A stretch of DNA of 64,000 nucleotides from Leadbetterella sp964423865 (GCA_964423865.1 CAYRGN010000002.1:62001-126000); one strand, 5' to 3'. Counted from the stretch's first letter, positions 7,962 through 16,938 are shown. Numbers and translations are program-made. The notes: generated by a model from the letters alone, not told the origin.

Positions 7962-8123
7962 GAAATCAATTTTATTCTGCCCAGAAATATAAAAAGATAA
8001 AGAAAAGGATAAATATGGGATCATTTCAATTTATAATAGCATTTTTTTATGCAAACGTTGCCGGAAACCTCCCTGCATCCATAGCCTGTTCACCCGTTCC
8101 TGAATTTTTATATTCCTAAAATA

Positions 8124-8154
8124 TTTGTACTTAAATAGAATATTTTTAATTTAG
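8124..8154 (+). promoter_or_regulatory. Bacteroidota-type promoter for yceI
   Basis: TTTG (8124-8127), then exactly 19 bases, then TAATTTAG (8147-8154), one base off the TAnnTTTG consensus. The expected start of transcription is near 8160, about 35 bases before the chosen ATG at 8195; this excludes the upstream ATG at 8159 as a likely start. Confidence 0.7.
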
Positions 8155-8194
8155 CATCGTGTATATACATGAATTAACTCTTAAAAAATTAAGT

Positions 8195-8752
8195 ATGAAA
8201 AAAATTGTTTTGTCTTTAGCCGCCGTTCTGATCTCGTTCCTGACGTTTGCCCAGGATTGGGTACTGGATAAGGCGCATGCCAATGTAGGCTTTTCCATTG
8301 TCCATCTTAAAATTTCGGAAGTAGACGGAAGTTTTGGGAAGTTCGACGCTAAAATCACGTCTTCCAAAGAAGATTTTACCGATGCGGCTATTGATTTCAG
8401 CGCCGAAGTAGCGTCTATCAGCACCGGCAACGACAGAAGAGACGGCCACCTGAAAAGTGACGATTTCTTCGCGGCGGAAAAACATCCGAGCATCACGTTC
8501 AAAAGCACCTCGGTAGCCAAAGTATCCGGAAATAACTATAAAATTACCGGTAACCTGACCATGCGCGGTGTAACCAAAGCCATTACCCTGGATGCGGTGA
8601 TCAGAGGACCTATCGAGGGTCGTGGAGGCAAGAAAATTGTAGGTATAAAAGCCACCGGTACGATCAACCGGATCGATTTCGGTGTAGGGAAGTCGGGCCC
8701 GACCGCGGATGACGAAGTTACCCTGAGAGTATCGGGCGAATTCTCGAAATAA
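8195..8752 (+). CDS. YceI family periplasmic protein
   Basis: 185 residues from the ATG at 8195, which opens a clear Sec signal peptide (MKKIVLSLAAVLISFLTFA). The mature part is a complete YceI lipocalin-like barrel: WVLDKAHANVGFSIVHL at the start, GNDRRDGHLKSDDFF and HPSITFKSTSV in the middle, LTMRGVTKAITL, then a C-terminal RIDFGVGKSG. YceI proteins bind polyisoprenoid or other amphipathic lipids; the physiological role is usually unclear. It has its own promoter and a strong terminator, so it is probably monocistronic. Confidence 0.93.
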   Translation: MKKIVLSLAAVLISFLTFAQDWVLDKAHANVGFSIVHLKISEVDGSFGKFDAKITSSKEDFTDAAIDFSAEVASISTGNDRRDGHLKSDDFFAAEKHPSITFKSTSVAKVSGNNYKITGNLTMRGVTKAITLDAVIRGPIEGRGGKKIVGIKATGTINRIDFGVGKSGPTADDEVTLRVSGEFSK

Positions 8753-8759
8753 GCGAATA

Positions 8760-8813
8760 AATAGCCCTTCGGTATTTCGTCCGGTCAAGCCGGGCGCCCT
8801 CCGAAGGGCTATT
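8760..8813. terminator. Bidirectional terminator hairpin
   Basis: AATAGCCCTTCGG at 8760 and its exact reverse complement at 8801-8813 form a 13-pair stem around a 28-base loop. It sits between the convergent yceI and ATP-grasp genes, 7 and 4 bases from their stops, and can serve both strands. Confidence 0.8.
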
Positions 8814-8816
8814 CAT

Positions 8817-10106
8817 TTATTCCCGCCAGTCGATCAGCGTTCCCAGCGCATCCACATCAAAAACAGGCAGATTCAGCTTCCGCTTTATTTTCAGTCGCTC
8901 CCCGTAGGCGTTATCAATAAAAATAACCCTTTCTTTTTCCCGGATGTATTTGTATTTTTCATCCTCCATCGGGATATGAATAATCTCGTCAAAGATTCCC
9001 TTGTGAATGGTCAGCTTTTCCAGGGTATCCTCCAGTTTTTCCTGGTGCTTGGTGATGAGTTTGAGCGTACGCCCTTTGTTTTTCTCGTGATAGAGAAACT
9101 GCATCACCTGGGGATTCACCTGGCCTTCTTTGGTAATCGTATCGTCAAAATCGATATAAATGGTATCGTATTCCAGGTCAAGCAGGTAGCGGCTGAACAG
9201 GGCGCGGTCTACCTCTATCCGGTAATCGTTCGGAATCACCTCTACGTCATAATCCAGGTAATCGTACACCATGAGCAGAGGAAAATTCACTCCGATGCCC
9301 CGGAACACGTTCATGTTTCCCGCCACTTTTACGGAGGCTTCCAGGAGTTTGAAACGCCCTTCCATGTCTTTTTTGACCTGGAAATACCAGGAACCCCGGA
9401 TACCGATAGTGTCCGAAACAATTTTTCCTATTCTTTCTACCTCAGGGGTGAGGGGCACAGACGCGCTGTTCACGGAAACCCCGTCAAATACCCTTAGTCG
9501 GCTACGGGGACCCATAAACAATACCTCTCCGTGGCGGTTGGTAAAGCAATCCACGGTCAGCTCCTCGCCGGGCAGAAGCTCCATCAGTACATAATTTTCC
9601 AGGTCGGAAAGCTCATCCAGCTGTGGACGGTCATGCACTACGAATGCGCCTTTGCTTCCCTGGCCTTCGTCCAGTTTCGCATAAATGGGGTAGGAGGAGA
9701 CCGCGTCAGGAGTGTCAAAAACCGCGGGATTGAAATCGTATTCCTTAAACAGGGCATAGATCTCTTTCTTACTGCGGCAGATCTCCGCTTGTCTTAACCC
9801 GGGAACCGCCACTTTCGTACGAATCTTGTCGAGGTTCCGGGCCATGAACACCAGCACGCTGTCGTGCGTGGGCAGAATGAGGTCAATAGACTCCCGTTCA
9901 ATCAGCTTATTCAGCTCTTCCAGGAAGTTTTCTTCCGCAATGTTGGGGAAGTCTCCGTAGTAATGGGCGAAGAGCATCCGGCCGTGGTCTTTTCTTTGGG
10001 AGGCACCCACCACCCGTATATTCATTACATCTTTCAGCGCCAGATGGATTTCCATAGCGCTTTCGGCTCCGCAGGGAAAGACAAGTACGTTAGTTTTCCT
10101 GTTCAT
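8817..10106 (-). CDS. ATP-grasp enzyme fused to a HAD-type phosphatase domain
   Basis: 429 residues. Residues 1-110 form a pre-ATP-grasp Rossmann region (NVLVFPCGAESAMEI). Residues 115-300 are a PylC/carbamoyl-phosphate-synthetase-like ATP-grasp domain, with IYAKLDEGQGSKG (Lys144), MELLPGEELTVDCF and the Mg-binding LLEASVKVAGNMN (Glu256). Residues 312-429 form a complete HAD core: nucleophile motif DFDDT (Asp319/Asp321), LITK, an acidic/Lys stretch, and VIFIDNAYGE. ATP-grasp enzymes ligate a carboxylate to an amine or thiol; the HAD half would hydrolyse a phosphate. Its first 17 bases overlap the end of the WbqC gene, so the two are translationally coupled. A role in surface-glycan or modified amino-acid synthesis is inference. 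Confidence 0.85.
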   Translation of the reverse strand: MNRKTNVLVFPCGAESAMEIHLALKDVMNIRVVGASQRKDHGRMLFAHYYGDFPNIAEENFLEELNKLIERESIDLILPTHDSVLVFMARNLDKIRTKVAVPGLRQAEICRSKKEIYALFKEYDFNPAVFDTPDAVSSYPIYAKLDEGQGSKGAFVVHDRPQLDELSDLENYVLMELLPGEELTVDCFTNRHGEVLFMGPRSRLRVFDGVSVNSASVPLTPEVERIGKIVSDTIGIRGSWYFQVKKDMEGRFKLLEASVKVAGNMNVFRGIGVNFPLLMVYDYLDYDVEVIPNDYRIEVDRALFSRYLLDLEYDTIYIDFDDTITKEGQVNPQVMQFLYHEKNKGRTLKLITKHQEKLEDTLEKLTIHKGIFDEIIHIPMEDEKYKYIREKERVIFIDNAYGERLKIKRKLNLPVFDVDALGTLIDWRE

Positions 10107-10827
10107 CTTTTAAAATAATATCGAAATGGTCCAGCCAGGTCCTGATCTGCTCCCGGGAATTGAACATCATCAGGTCAAGTACGGATAACCAGGGCACAAA
10201 CTCGTTTCCCAGCTGGGGGTAGGAAAACGGTCGTGCTTTATGGAACTGCAAAGTTAAACCCTCCGCTCTGAAATCCGCCGGTTGGTACAGGTCAAATCCC
10301 CCGATAGGGTTGAGATAGGTATTTCCTCCCGCCTTTTTGACCAGCGCTATCACCTTCTCCTGCCCCTTCAGGGAGTGGTCGATCTCCAGGGTGGACGAAA
10401 CCACCAGCGGAGTCCGGATTTCCAGGAAATCACACAGGGTTTTCAGGGAATTGTAAATAAAAGGAAAAAGTCCGGAATCCGGGAAATGAAATATCTGTTC
10501 CACCAGGGGGTAAGCTGTCTCAAAATGCGGCGCCTTCCGGTAATTTCCGGCTATCTTGCGCAACGTCTTTTCCCGGTCGGCAGGCCAGGTATCGCTCAGT
10601 TTTCGCTCACGCACATCCAGGAAATCGGAGGCTTTTTTCAGGGGCAGGCTGAAATATTCATCCCGGCCGTTCTGTAGCATACGGTTCCGGTGGAACCATC
10701 CCTTTTTGGAAAACTGGATATTGTCGTAAACCACAAAGGCGTCAACCGCATGAATGAGCTGAAAATAACCGATATACGGCAGAAAATAGGGTTGCATTAC
10801 GGCAACCTTTTTAGCAGTAAGTTCCAA
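10090..10827 (-). CDS. WbqC family protein
   Basis: 245 residues with the WbqC hallmarks: VAVMQPYFLPYIGYFQLI at the N terminus, VVYDNIQFSKKGWFHRNR, then TYLNPIGG and a D...P.L..LD.MMFN stretch near the end. WbqC-like genes sit in O-antigen and exopolysaccharide loci, but the reaction is not established. It is the first gene of a two-gene unit with the ATP-grasp/HAD gene, overlapping by 17 bases. I see no glycosyltransferase nearby, so the pair stands alone here. Confidence 0.87.
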   Translation of the reverse strand: MELTAKKVAVMQPYFLPYIGYFQLIHAVDAFVVYDNIQFSKKGWFHRNRMLQNGRDEYFSLPLKKASDFLDVRERKLSDTWPADREKTLRKIAGNYRKAPHFETAYPLVEQIFHFPDSGLFPFIYNSLKTLCDFLEIRTPLVVSSTLEIDHSLKGQEKVIALVKKAGGNTYLNPIGGFDLYQPADFRAEGLTLQFHKARPFSYPQLGNEFVPWLSVLDLMMFNSREQIRTWLDHFDIILKDEQEN

Positions 10828-10892
10828 GGATTTTTATATTAAAACAATATCCAAATGGCAGATTTACAGTTACCCGGTTCTCATGCTTATTT

Positions 10893-11033
10893 GAACTCGA
10901 ACTGACAATCGCCACATGTCAGTTCGAGCACAAACGAGCATGATAATGCGAAGTTTGCGAGCGAAGCTCCGAGAACCGGGCGCAGTCGAGAACCGAGCAA
11001 AGCTCGGAGAACCCAGCATAGCCGAGAACCGAA
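10893..11033. repeat. GTCAGTTCGAG/GAGAACCG palindromic repeat cluster
   Basis: CTCGAACTGACA and its reverse complement TGTCAGTTCGAG pair across a nine-base loop (10897-10928). They are followed by several copies of a GAGAACC motif (GAGAACCGGGCGC, GAGAACCGAGC, GAGAACCCAGC, GAGAACCG). Related to the repeat at 6496. It fills the gap between the DUF349 gene and the WbqC gene, both on the minus strand, and could fold in the intervening RNA. Confidence 0.7.
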
Positions 11034-12305
11034 TTACAAACTCGCCGCCTTCTGCCGGAGCTCTTCCAGGATAACCTCTTTCATCAGCAGCTTCCTTCTT
11101 TGCGTTTTCAGGTTGCTCTGAATCATTTTTTCCATCTCCTCGTCCATGCGCTGACCGTCATAAGAACGGATCAGCTCGTCGAGGTCAGTACGCGCCCTTC
11201 TAACTATACTTTCCATTTCCCGGTATTTGGTCAGATCTTTCTGCTTGTCTGACAGGAAGTTGAAAGTAGGATATTTACGGGCAATTACCTTATGCAGGTA
11301 GCTGAGTTCAAATATTTTATCGCACGCCGCACGGAAACGTTCGGCAATGGTACGGTCGGCCAGGTGCGCAGGAATCCGGATTGTCTTCCATTCGTTCAGC
11401 AGGAACTTGGCCCGGTTAGTAGCCGCGAACATGTCATCGGATTCCGAGAGTTTCTCTACCTCCTTGACCATATTCATCTGCGCTTCTACACGGGGGTCAA
11501 GCCGCTTCTTCGGCTGTATTCCTTTCGCGTGGCAATATTTCTCGTAAAACAGGGAAGTTGGCCTCTTGAAGTTTTTGAAAAGAGCCTTCAGGATTTTCGG
11601 CGGAATTTCGCCGATAATTTTCCATTCGGTCTGATAATTCTTCAGATCCAGGAAAGCTTCGTCCCAGTCGTCCCGCTCTATCAGCTCTTCCGCTTTCTGA
11701 ATGAGGTCGTTATACTTGGCTACCCGCTCATCAATTACCCGGTTCTGTTCTTCAAAAAAGGCTTTTCTGGCTTGGTAGAACGTATCAAGAATGGACTTGA
11801 ACTCCTCTTCAATCGCCGCATTAAGACCCTTCTCTACAGGACCTGTCCTGATCCAGCGGGTCCGGATTTCCTGTAGGGTATCTGCCGTTTCTTTCCATTC
11901 CTGGCTATATTCATACGGCTTCGCTTCATCAATCAGCTGACGTTTGATTTCCAGGTTGGAAAGCTGGTTCTGCTCAATGAGGCTCACCAGGTCTTTTTCC
12001 ATCACTTCCAGTTTGTCCAGGAGAGGGAGGAAATTACCGATGCCGTCAAAATTCAGAAGCCTTTTCCTTAATTGGAGAAGTTTGGTCAGATATGACCCTT
12101 TATTCTGAGCGTTTAAGATCTCTTCTTCGAGTTGATTCACTTTGGAAACCGCTATCTCATACCTCCTTTCGAAGTACTGGAAAGCCTCTTCCTCCGTGTT
12201 TTTAACTTCTCCGATCTGTCTGTCGGGCATGCCCAGATACCCTTTCAAAAATACCTTACCGTCAAGAACGTAAGCGTATTCATTTTCTAACGTAGCGCCT
12301 TTCAT
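11034..12305 (-). CDS. DUF349 domain protein
   Basis: About 423 residues from the ATG at 12305; an upstream ATG at 12383 would add 26 residues but leaves only 55 bases to the divergent ettA. The protein is almost entirely helical and highly charged, with repeated DUF349-type units whose hallmark is W....-I-(G/R)-x-(I/G)-P: WRWIRTGPVEK-like near residue 155, YQTEWKIIGEIPPK near 225, and LLNEWKTIRIPAHLADR near 310. Such proteins are widespread in Bacteroidota and of unknown function; a distant relative is the ProQ-linked YccF/DUF349 group in other phyla, which I cannot confirm. No signal peptide, so cytoplasmic. Confidence 0.85.
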   Translation of the reverse strand: MKGATLENEYAYVLDGKVFLKGYLGMPDRQIGEVKNTEEEAFQYFERRYEIAVSKVNQLEEEILNAQNKGSYLTKLLQLRKRLLNFDGIGNFLPLLDKLEVMEKDLVSLIEQNQLSNLEIKRQLIDEAKPYEYSQEWKETADTLQEIRTRWIRTGPVEKGLNAAIEEEFKSILDTFYQARKAFFEEQNRVIDERVAKYNDLIQKAEELIERDDWDEAFLDLKNYQTEWKIIGEIPPKILKALFKNFKRPTSLFYEKYCHAKGIQPKKRLDPRVEAQMNMVKEVEKLSESDDMFAATNRAKFLLNEWKTIRIPAHLADRTIAERFRAACDKIFELSYLHKVIARKYPTFNFLSDKQKDLTKYREMESIVRRARTDLDELIRSYDGQRMDEEMEKMIQSNLKTQRRKLLMKEVILEELRQKAASL

Positions 12306-12438
12306 ATTAATACCAGGAGTGGCCAGGTTTAAGTTATATTGTTTATTTGGTTTTGAGGTGTAAAAAAAGTAAATTTTTTGCACAGTACCAAGTAAGAACG
12401 TGATATTTGTGTATTAAATTGCAATTTTAAAAAAATAT

Positions 12439-14100
12439 ATGAGTGAACAGGTGATCTTTTCGATGGCCGGAGTGAGTAAAATCATTCCTCCCAATCGGCA
12501 GGTACTAAAAAATATTTATCTTTCTTTTTTCTACGGGGCCAAGATCGGGGTGCTGGGCCTGAACGGTTCCGGAAAATCTACACTTCTCCGCGTCATCGCC
12601 GGAATAGATAAAAACATCAACGGGGAAGTGGTCTTTTCCCCGGGGTATTCCGTAGGTCTCCTGGAACAAGAACCTCAGTTGGATCCCGACAAGACGGTGA
12701 GAGAAGTAGTGGAAGAAGGGGTAGCCGAGGTGGTAGCGCTTTTAAAGGAATTTGATACCATTAACGAAGCGTTTGCCGAACCGGATGCCGATTTTGAGAA
12801 ACTAATGGAGCGCCAGGGCGATGTACAGGAAAAGCTGGATGCCCTGGATGCCTGGGAGCTGGACTCCCGCCTGGAACGGGCGATGGACGCACTGAGATGC
12901 CCTCCGGAAGAAGTGAAGATTTCTACCCTTTCCGGGGGAGAGAAGCGCAGGATAGCGCTGTGCCGGTTGCTTTTGCAGCAGCCGGATGTACTCCTGCTTG
13001 ACGAACCCACCAACCACCTGGATGCCGAATCGGTACTCTGGCTGGAACAGCACCTGAATCAATACAAAGGTACGGTGATTGCGGTGACGCACGACCGGTA
13101 TTTCCTGGACAATGTGGCCGGCTGGATCCTGGAACTCGACAGGGGAGAGGGGATTCCATGGAAAGGAAATTACTCCTCCTGGCTTGAACAAAAACAAAAC
13201 CGCCTGGCCCAGGAAGAAAAAAGTCAGTCGAAGCGCCAGAAAACCCTGGAAAGGGAGCTGGAATGGGTACGGATGTCGCCCAAAGGACGAACCGCGAAAT
13301 CAAAGGCCCGTCTCAGCGCCTACGACAACCTCCTGAACCAGGATGCCAAAGAGCGGGAAGAAAAACTGGAATTGTATATTCCGCCCGGTCCCCGCCTGGG
13401 AAACAAGGTGATCGAAGCCAAAAATATTAAAATGGGTTTCGAAGACCGGCTCCTGTATGAAAACCTGAACTTCAGCCTGCCTCCCGCAGGAATTGTGGGC
13501 ATTATCGGTCCCAACGGCGCCGGTAAAACCACCCTCTTTAAACTGATTACCGGCCACCTCCAGCCCCTGGATGGTACTTTCGAAGTAGGCGATACCGTGA
13601 AACTGGCCTATGTAGACCAGGAACACGACCAACTGGATTCCGGCAAAACGGTATACGAAATGATTTCGGAAGGAAACGAGTGGATCAGCCTGGGAAACAA
13701 ACAGATGAACGCGCGCGCGTACGTCAGCAAATTTAACTTCGCAGGGGCAGACCAGGAAAAGAAAATCGGAGTACTGTCCGGAGGAGAACGCAACCGGGTA
13801 CACCTCGCCATGATGCTGAAGGAAGGCGGAAACCTTCTCCTTCTGGATGAACCCACCAATGACCTGGACGTGAATACGCTCCGGGCCCTGGAAGAAGGAC
13901 TGGAAAATTTTGCCGGCTGCGCTGTGGTTATCTCCCACGACCGGTGGTTCCTCGACCGGGTGGCTACCCATATCCTGGCTTTCGAGGGAGACTCCCAGGT
14001 AGTGTGGTTTGAAGGTAACTTTTCCGAGTACGAAGAAAACCGGAAAAAAAGACAGGGAGAGGTAGCCCCTAAAAGAATCAGATACAGAAAACTACAATAA
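12439..14100 (+). CDS. ettA: Energy-dependent translational throttle protein EttA (ABC-F ATPase)
   Basis: 553 residues, the standard EttA length. Two ABC domains in tandem: Walker A GLNGSGKST (residues 40-48) and GPNGAGKTT, signatures LSGGEKRR and LSGGERNR, Walker B LLLDEPTNHLD and LLLDEPTNDLD. The linker has the WVRMSPKGRTAKSKARLSAY signature typical of EttA. No membrane segments, so it is a ribosome-associated ATPase of the ABC-F class; EttA gates the first translation step at the E site according to the ATP/ADP ratio. It is followed after three bases by an aminotransferase gene in the same direction. Confidence 0.95.
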   Translation: MSEQVIFSMAGVSKIIPPNRQVLKNIYLSFFYGAKIGVLGLNGSGKSTLLRVIAGIDKNINGEVVFSPGYSVGLLEQEPQLDPDKTVREVVEEGVAEVVALLKEFDTINEAFAEPDADFEKLMERQGDVQEKLDALDAWELDSRLERAMDALRCPPEEVKISTLSGGEKRRIALCRLLLQQPDVLLLDEPTNHLDAESVLWLEQHLNQYKGTVIAVTHDRYFLDNVAGWILELDRGEGIPWKGNYSSWLEQKQNRLAQEEKSQSKRQKTLERELEWVRMSPKGRTAKSKARLSAYDNLLNQDAKEREEKLELYIPPGPRLGNKVIEAKNIKMGFEDRLLYENLNFSLPPAGIVGIIGPNGAGKTTLFKLITGHLQPLDGTFEVGDTVKLAYVDQEHDQLDSGKTVYEMISEGNEWISLGNKQMNARAYVSKFNFAGADQEKKIGVLSGGERNRVHLAMMLKEGGNLLLLDEPTNDLDVNTLRALEEGLENFAGCAVVISHDRWFLDRVATHILAFEGDSQVVWFEGNFSEYEENRKKRQGEVAPKRIRYRKLQ

Positions 14101-14103
14101 TAA

Positions 14104-14925
14104 ATGCATCACTGTTGGCTGAACGGCAAAATCACAGACGTGGCTTCCGCCCGTTTTCACTTTAATGACCTGGGTATACTCCGGGGGTACGGACTTTTCG
14201 ATTATTTTCAAACGTATAACGGACGTCCCTTTCAGTGGGACTGGTACTGGGAAAGGTTTGAGCGTTCGGCAAAGATCCTGAGAATCCCCTGTCCGCTCAC
14301 CAAAGACGAAACCCACCGGATCGTATCGAAACTTTTTGCCCTTCAGGACGAAGAAAACTGCGCTTTTCGTTTCCTCCTGACCGGTGGATTTACCTCAGAT
14401 TCCATCTCCATGCAGGCGCCGAATATGATTATCCTATCGGAAGATCTGCACAAAGACGTACCCGGAGAACACGAGAACGGCATCGGGGTCATGACGTATG
14501 AGTTTGTGCGTGACCTGCCCATGCTGAAAAGTACCGACTACAAACATCTGCTGATTCTGCGCCAGGATTTCCCGCAGAAAAAGGTGTCGGATGTACTTTT
14601 TCACAAAAACGGGTTCATCAGTGAACTAAGCAGAAGCAATGTGTTTATTGTGAAGGAAAATAAGCTGATCACCCCGGATAAGGATATCCTGGAAGGAATT
14701 ACGCGGAGGACGGTCCTGGAGTTGGCCCGACCCGACTTTGATATCGAGATCCGGCCCGTTACCTTGCAGGAAACCCTGGAGGCAGACGAGGTCTTTACCA
14801 CCAGCACCACCAAGAGGGTTCTGCCCATTACCCGCATTGATGAGCATGTGGTGGGCAACGGAAAGATCGGGCCGAAGTCACGCGTACTTCTTGACCGTAT
14901 CAATGCGTTGGTTAGAAATTGGTAA
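14104..14925 (+). CDS. Class IV (fold-type IV) PLP aminotransferase
   Basis: 273 residues matching the branched-chain/D-amino-acid aminotransferase and 4-amino-4-deoxychorismate lyase superfamily. Visible: FNDLGILRGYGLFDYFQTYNG near the N terminus, the PLP lysine in KSTDYKHLLIL, the catalytic-loop motif ISELSRSNVFIVK, and a Thr-rich phosphate-binding turn EVFTTSTTKRVLPI. The specific substrate cannot be told: D-alanine, branched-chain amino acids and aminodeoxychorismate are all possible. Three bases follow ettA, so it is likely in the same transcript. Confidence 0.85.
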   Translation: MHHCWLNGKITDVASARFHFNDLGILRGYGLFDYFQTYNGRPFQWDWYWERFERSAKILRIPCPLTKDETHRIVSKLFALQDEENCAFRFLLTGGFTSDSISMQAPNMIILSEDLHKDVPGEHENGIGVMTYEFVRDLPMLKSTDYKHLLILRQDFPQKKVSDVLFHKNGFISELSRSNVFIVKENKLITPDKDILEGITRRTVLELARPDFDIEIRPVTLQETLEADEVFTTSTTKRVLPITRIDEHVVGNGKIGPKSRVLLDRINALVRNW

Positions 14926-14974
14926 GACAATTTTTGAACATAAAGATACGTTGCCTATATAATAAGGATAACAC

Positions 14975-15742
14975 ATGTATAAATCCATAATCATACTGGC
15001 CGTTCTTTTTCTCCAGGGGTGTGCGCCCGGTGGGTCTTCTACCGAAAGGAAGGCCGTGCTGGCCGATTCGACTTCTTTTTATACTATTTCCGTAGAATAC
15101 CCGGAAGAATACCGGGATAAAGGACAGGTGATGAAGGCCTTTGTGCTGGACCGCTACCGGTCTAAGAAGGAAGAGTGGAAAGCCGGAGGGGCGGTCTTTG
15201 AAGAAGAGCAGAAAATCACGCAGACTTTCCCGGAAAGGGCGGATATCCGGTACAGCTACGATATGGGTTTCGAGCGTTTTACTTCCGACAGCCTCCAAAC
15301 CGTTTCTTATCTTTTTACTACCTATGAATATACCGGAGGAGCCAACGGAAATACCCGGGTGAATACTTACAGTTTCAATGAAAATAACCGGCAGGTGTCC
15401 ATTGACGATATCCTGGACTTCTCCGAAAACAAAGACATCGAGTTGTCACGCCTGCTTGCCCGGACCGCCCTGTCAGACAGCACGCTTTTCTTTAAAGATT
15501 TCGTGGAGTCCGGTTTGGGTCTTTCCTATTTAAAGGAAGACGGGGTAACGCTCGACAAGAGCAAATGCGGTTGTGACGGGTATTTCTTCGGGTCCAATTT
15601 TCAGCATTTTGTGGTAAAAGACCGGGGTATCACTTTCTATTTCGATAAATACACCATAGCGCCGGGTGCTGCGGGCATTACCCGCCTGACCCTTCTGTGG
15701 GAAGATCTCCGGCCCTATCTGAAGGCTCCCCTTCCTTTCTGA
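14975..15742 (+). CDS. RsiV-like (DUF3298) lipoprotein
   Basis: 255 residues with a signal peptide ending in a lipobox (FLQGCAPGG), so a lipid-anchored periplasmic or outer-membrane protein. The body fits the DUF4163/DUF3298 pattern known from the lysozyme-sensing anti-sigma factor RsiV: TVSYLFTTYEYTGGANGN, then a Y-x-F segment and VSIDDILDF, and the closing FYFDKYTIAPGAAGI. It has no cytoplasmic anti-sigma helix, so it keeps only the sensor-type domain. Lysozyme binding is inference. It follows the aminotransferase by about 50 bases. Confidence 0.8.
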   Translation: MYKSIIILAVLFLQGCAPGGSSTERKAVLADSTSFYTISVEYPEEYRDKGQVMKAFVLDRYRSKKEEWKAGGAVFEEEQKITQTFPERADIRYSYDMGFERFTSDSLQTVSYLFTTYEYTGGANGNTRVNTYSFNENNRQVSIDDILDFSENKDIELSRLLARTALSDSTLFFKDFVESGLGLSYLKEDGVTLDKSKCGCDGYFFGSNFQHFVVKDRGITFYFDKYTIAPGAAGITRLTLLWEDLRPYLKAPLPF

Positions 15743-15811
15743 CGGCACTGTGGCCTCCTTACGGTAGCCTCATTTTTCAGAGTTTTCGAACTTTATCCCT
15801 GAGAAATCAAT

Positions 15812-15819
15812 TATTTTTG
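15812..15819 (+). promoter_or_regulatory. -7 box of a near-leaderless dusB promoter
   Basis: TATTTTTG matches TAnnTTTG exactly and ends only five bases before the dusB ATG (15824). If transcription starts at the usual distance, the dusB mRNA has essentially no 5' leader. No clear -33 TTTG was found at the expected spacing. Confidence 0.55.
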
Positions 15820-15823
15820 CAGT

Positions 15824-16852
15824 ATGGTTAAGATCGGAAATATTGAACTGGGAGAATTTCCCCTGCTGCTGGCCCCTATGGAAGACGTGAGCGATCCGCC
15901 TTTCCGCCAGGTATGTAAGGAGAATGGGGCCGATATGATGTACACCGAATTCGTGTCGTCGGAAGGCCTCATCCGGAACGCCGTAAAGAGTGTGCGTAAA
16001 TTGGATATCTTTCCCTACGAGCGACCTATCGGTATTCAGCTTTTCGGTTCAGACGTAGATACGATGGCCGAATGTACCCGTATTTCCACGGAGGTGAATC
16101 CTGACCTGATTGATATTAATTACGGATGTCCGGTCAAAAAGGTGGCTTGCCGGGGGGCGGGCGCAGCGCTGTTGCAAGACATTCCCCTGATGGCGGCCAT
16201 GACCTCGGCCGTAGTAAAAGCCACGCACCTTCCGGTCACGGTGAAGACCCGCTTGGGTTGGGACGATTCCACCAAAAACATTGAAGAGGTGGCCGAAAGA
16301 TTGCAGGATGTGGGCATTCAGGCCCTGACCATTCACGGGCGTACGCGGGCCCAGCTCTACAAAGGAGAAGCCGACTGGAGGCTGATTGCCAAAGTAAAGG
16401 AAAACCCGAGAATCCGTATCCCGATTTTTGGTAACGGAGATATCGACAGCCCCGAAAAAGCCCTGGAATACCGCAACCGCTTCGGTATAGACGGGATCAT
16501 GATCGGCCGGGCCGCCATTGGGTATCCCTGGATCTTCAATGAAATCAAGCATTATTTCCGTACGGGCCAATACCTGGACGCACCCGACATGAATCAGCGG
16601 GTAAACGCCGCCGCGCAGCACCTCCGCTTTTCGGTAGAATGGAAAGGCGAAACCCTGGGTATTCTCGAAATGCGTCGCCACTACTCCAATTACTTCAAAG
16701 GCCTCCCCAACTTCAAAGAACACCGCATGAAGCTGGTGCAGAGCATGAACCTCGAAGAGATCCTGGAAACCCTGGAATTCGTTCGCCGCGAATACGAGGG
16801 AATAACTCTGGAGGCGAAAGCGAAGGTGGTGGAGTACGGGGGCGTGGACTAG
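15824..16852 (+). CDS. dusB: tRNA-dihydrouridine synthase
   Basis: FMN-dependent enzyme that reduces specific uridines of tRNA to dihydrouridine. 342 residues. All family motifs are present: LLLAPMEDVSDPPFRQVC, MYTEFVSSEG, the catalytic cysteine in INYGCPVKKVACRGAG (near residue 109), VKTRLGWDD, TIHGRTRAQLYKGEADW and GNGDI plus GIMIGRAAIG for FMN binding. The C terminus is the usual helical tRNA-recruiting domain. I use dusB because the Bacteroidota single-copy gene is generally named so; exact uridine specificity is not deducible. Confidence 0.95.
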   Translation: MVKIGNIELGEFPLLLAPMEDVSDPPFRQVCKENGADMMYTEFVSSEGLIRNAVKSVRKLDIFPYERPIGIQLFGSDVDTMAECTRISTEVNPDLIDINYGCPVKKVACRGAGAALLQDIPLMAAMTSAVVKATHLPVTVKTRLGWDDSTKNIEEVAERLQDVGIQALTIHGRTRAQLYKGEADWRLIAKVKENPRIRIPIFGNGDIDSPEKALEYRNRFGIDGIMIGRAAIGYPWIFNEIKHYFRTGQYLDAPDMNQRVNAAAQHLRFSVEWKGETLGILEMRRHYSNYFKGLPNFKEHRMKLVQSMNLEEILETLEFVRREYEGITLEAKAKVVEYGGVD

Positions 16853-16903
16853 GTTTACAGGCTCCTTTTCCTTAAAACACGCTATAAATAAGTCTTATTG
16901 TGC

Positions 16904-16938
16904 CTGACTACTCACTACTCACTACTCACCACTCACTC
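16904..16938. repeat. ACTCACT-type short tandem repeat
   Basis: Degenerate tandem copies of a seven-base unit (ACTCACT / CACTACT), ending inside the 3' end of the FAH gene. The same unit recurs at 20369-20400 beside other intergenic repeats. Confidence 0.6.
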
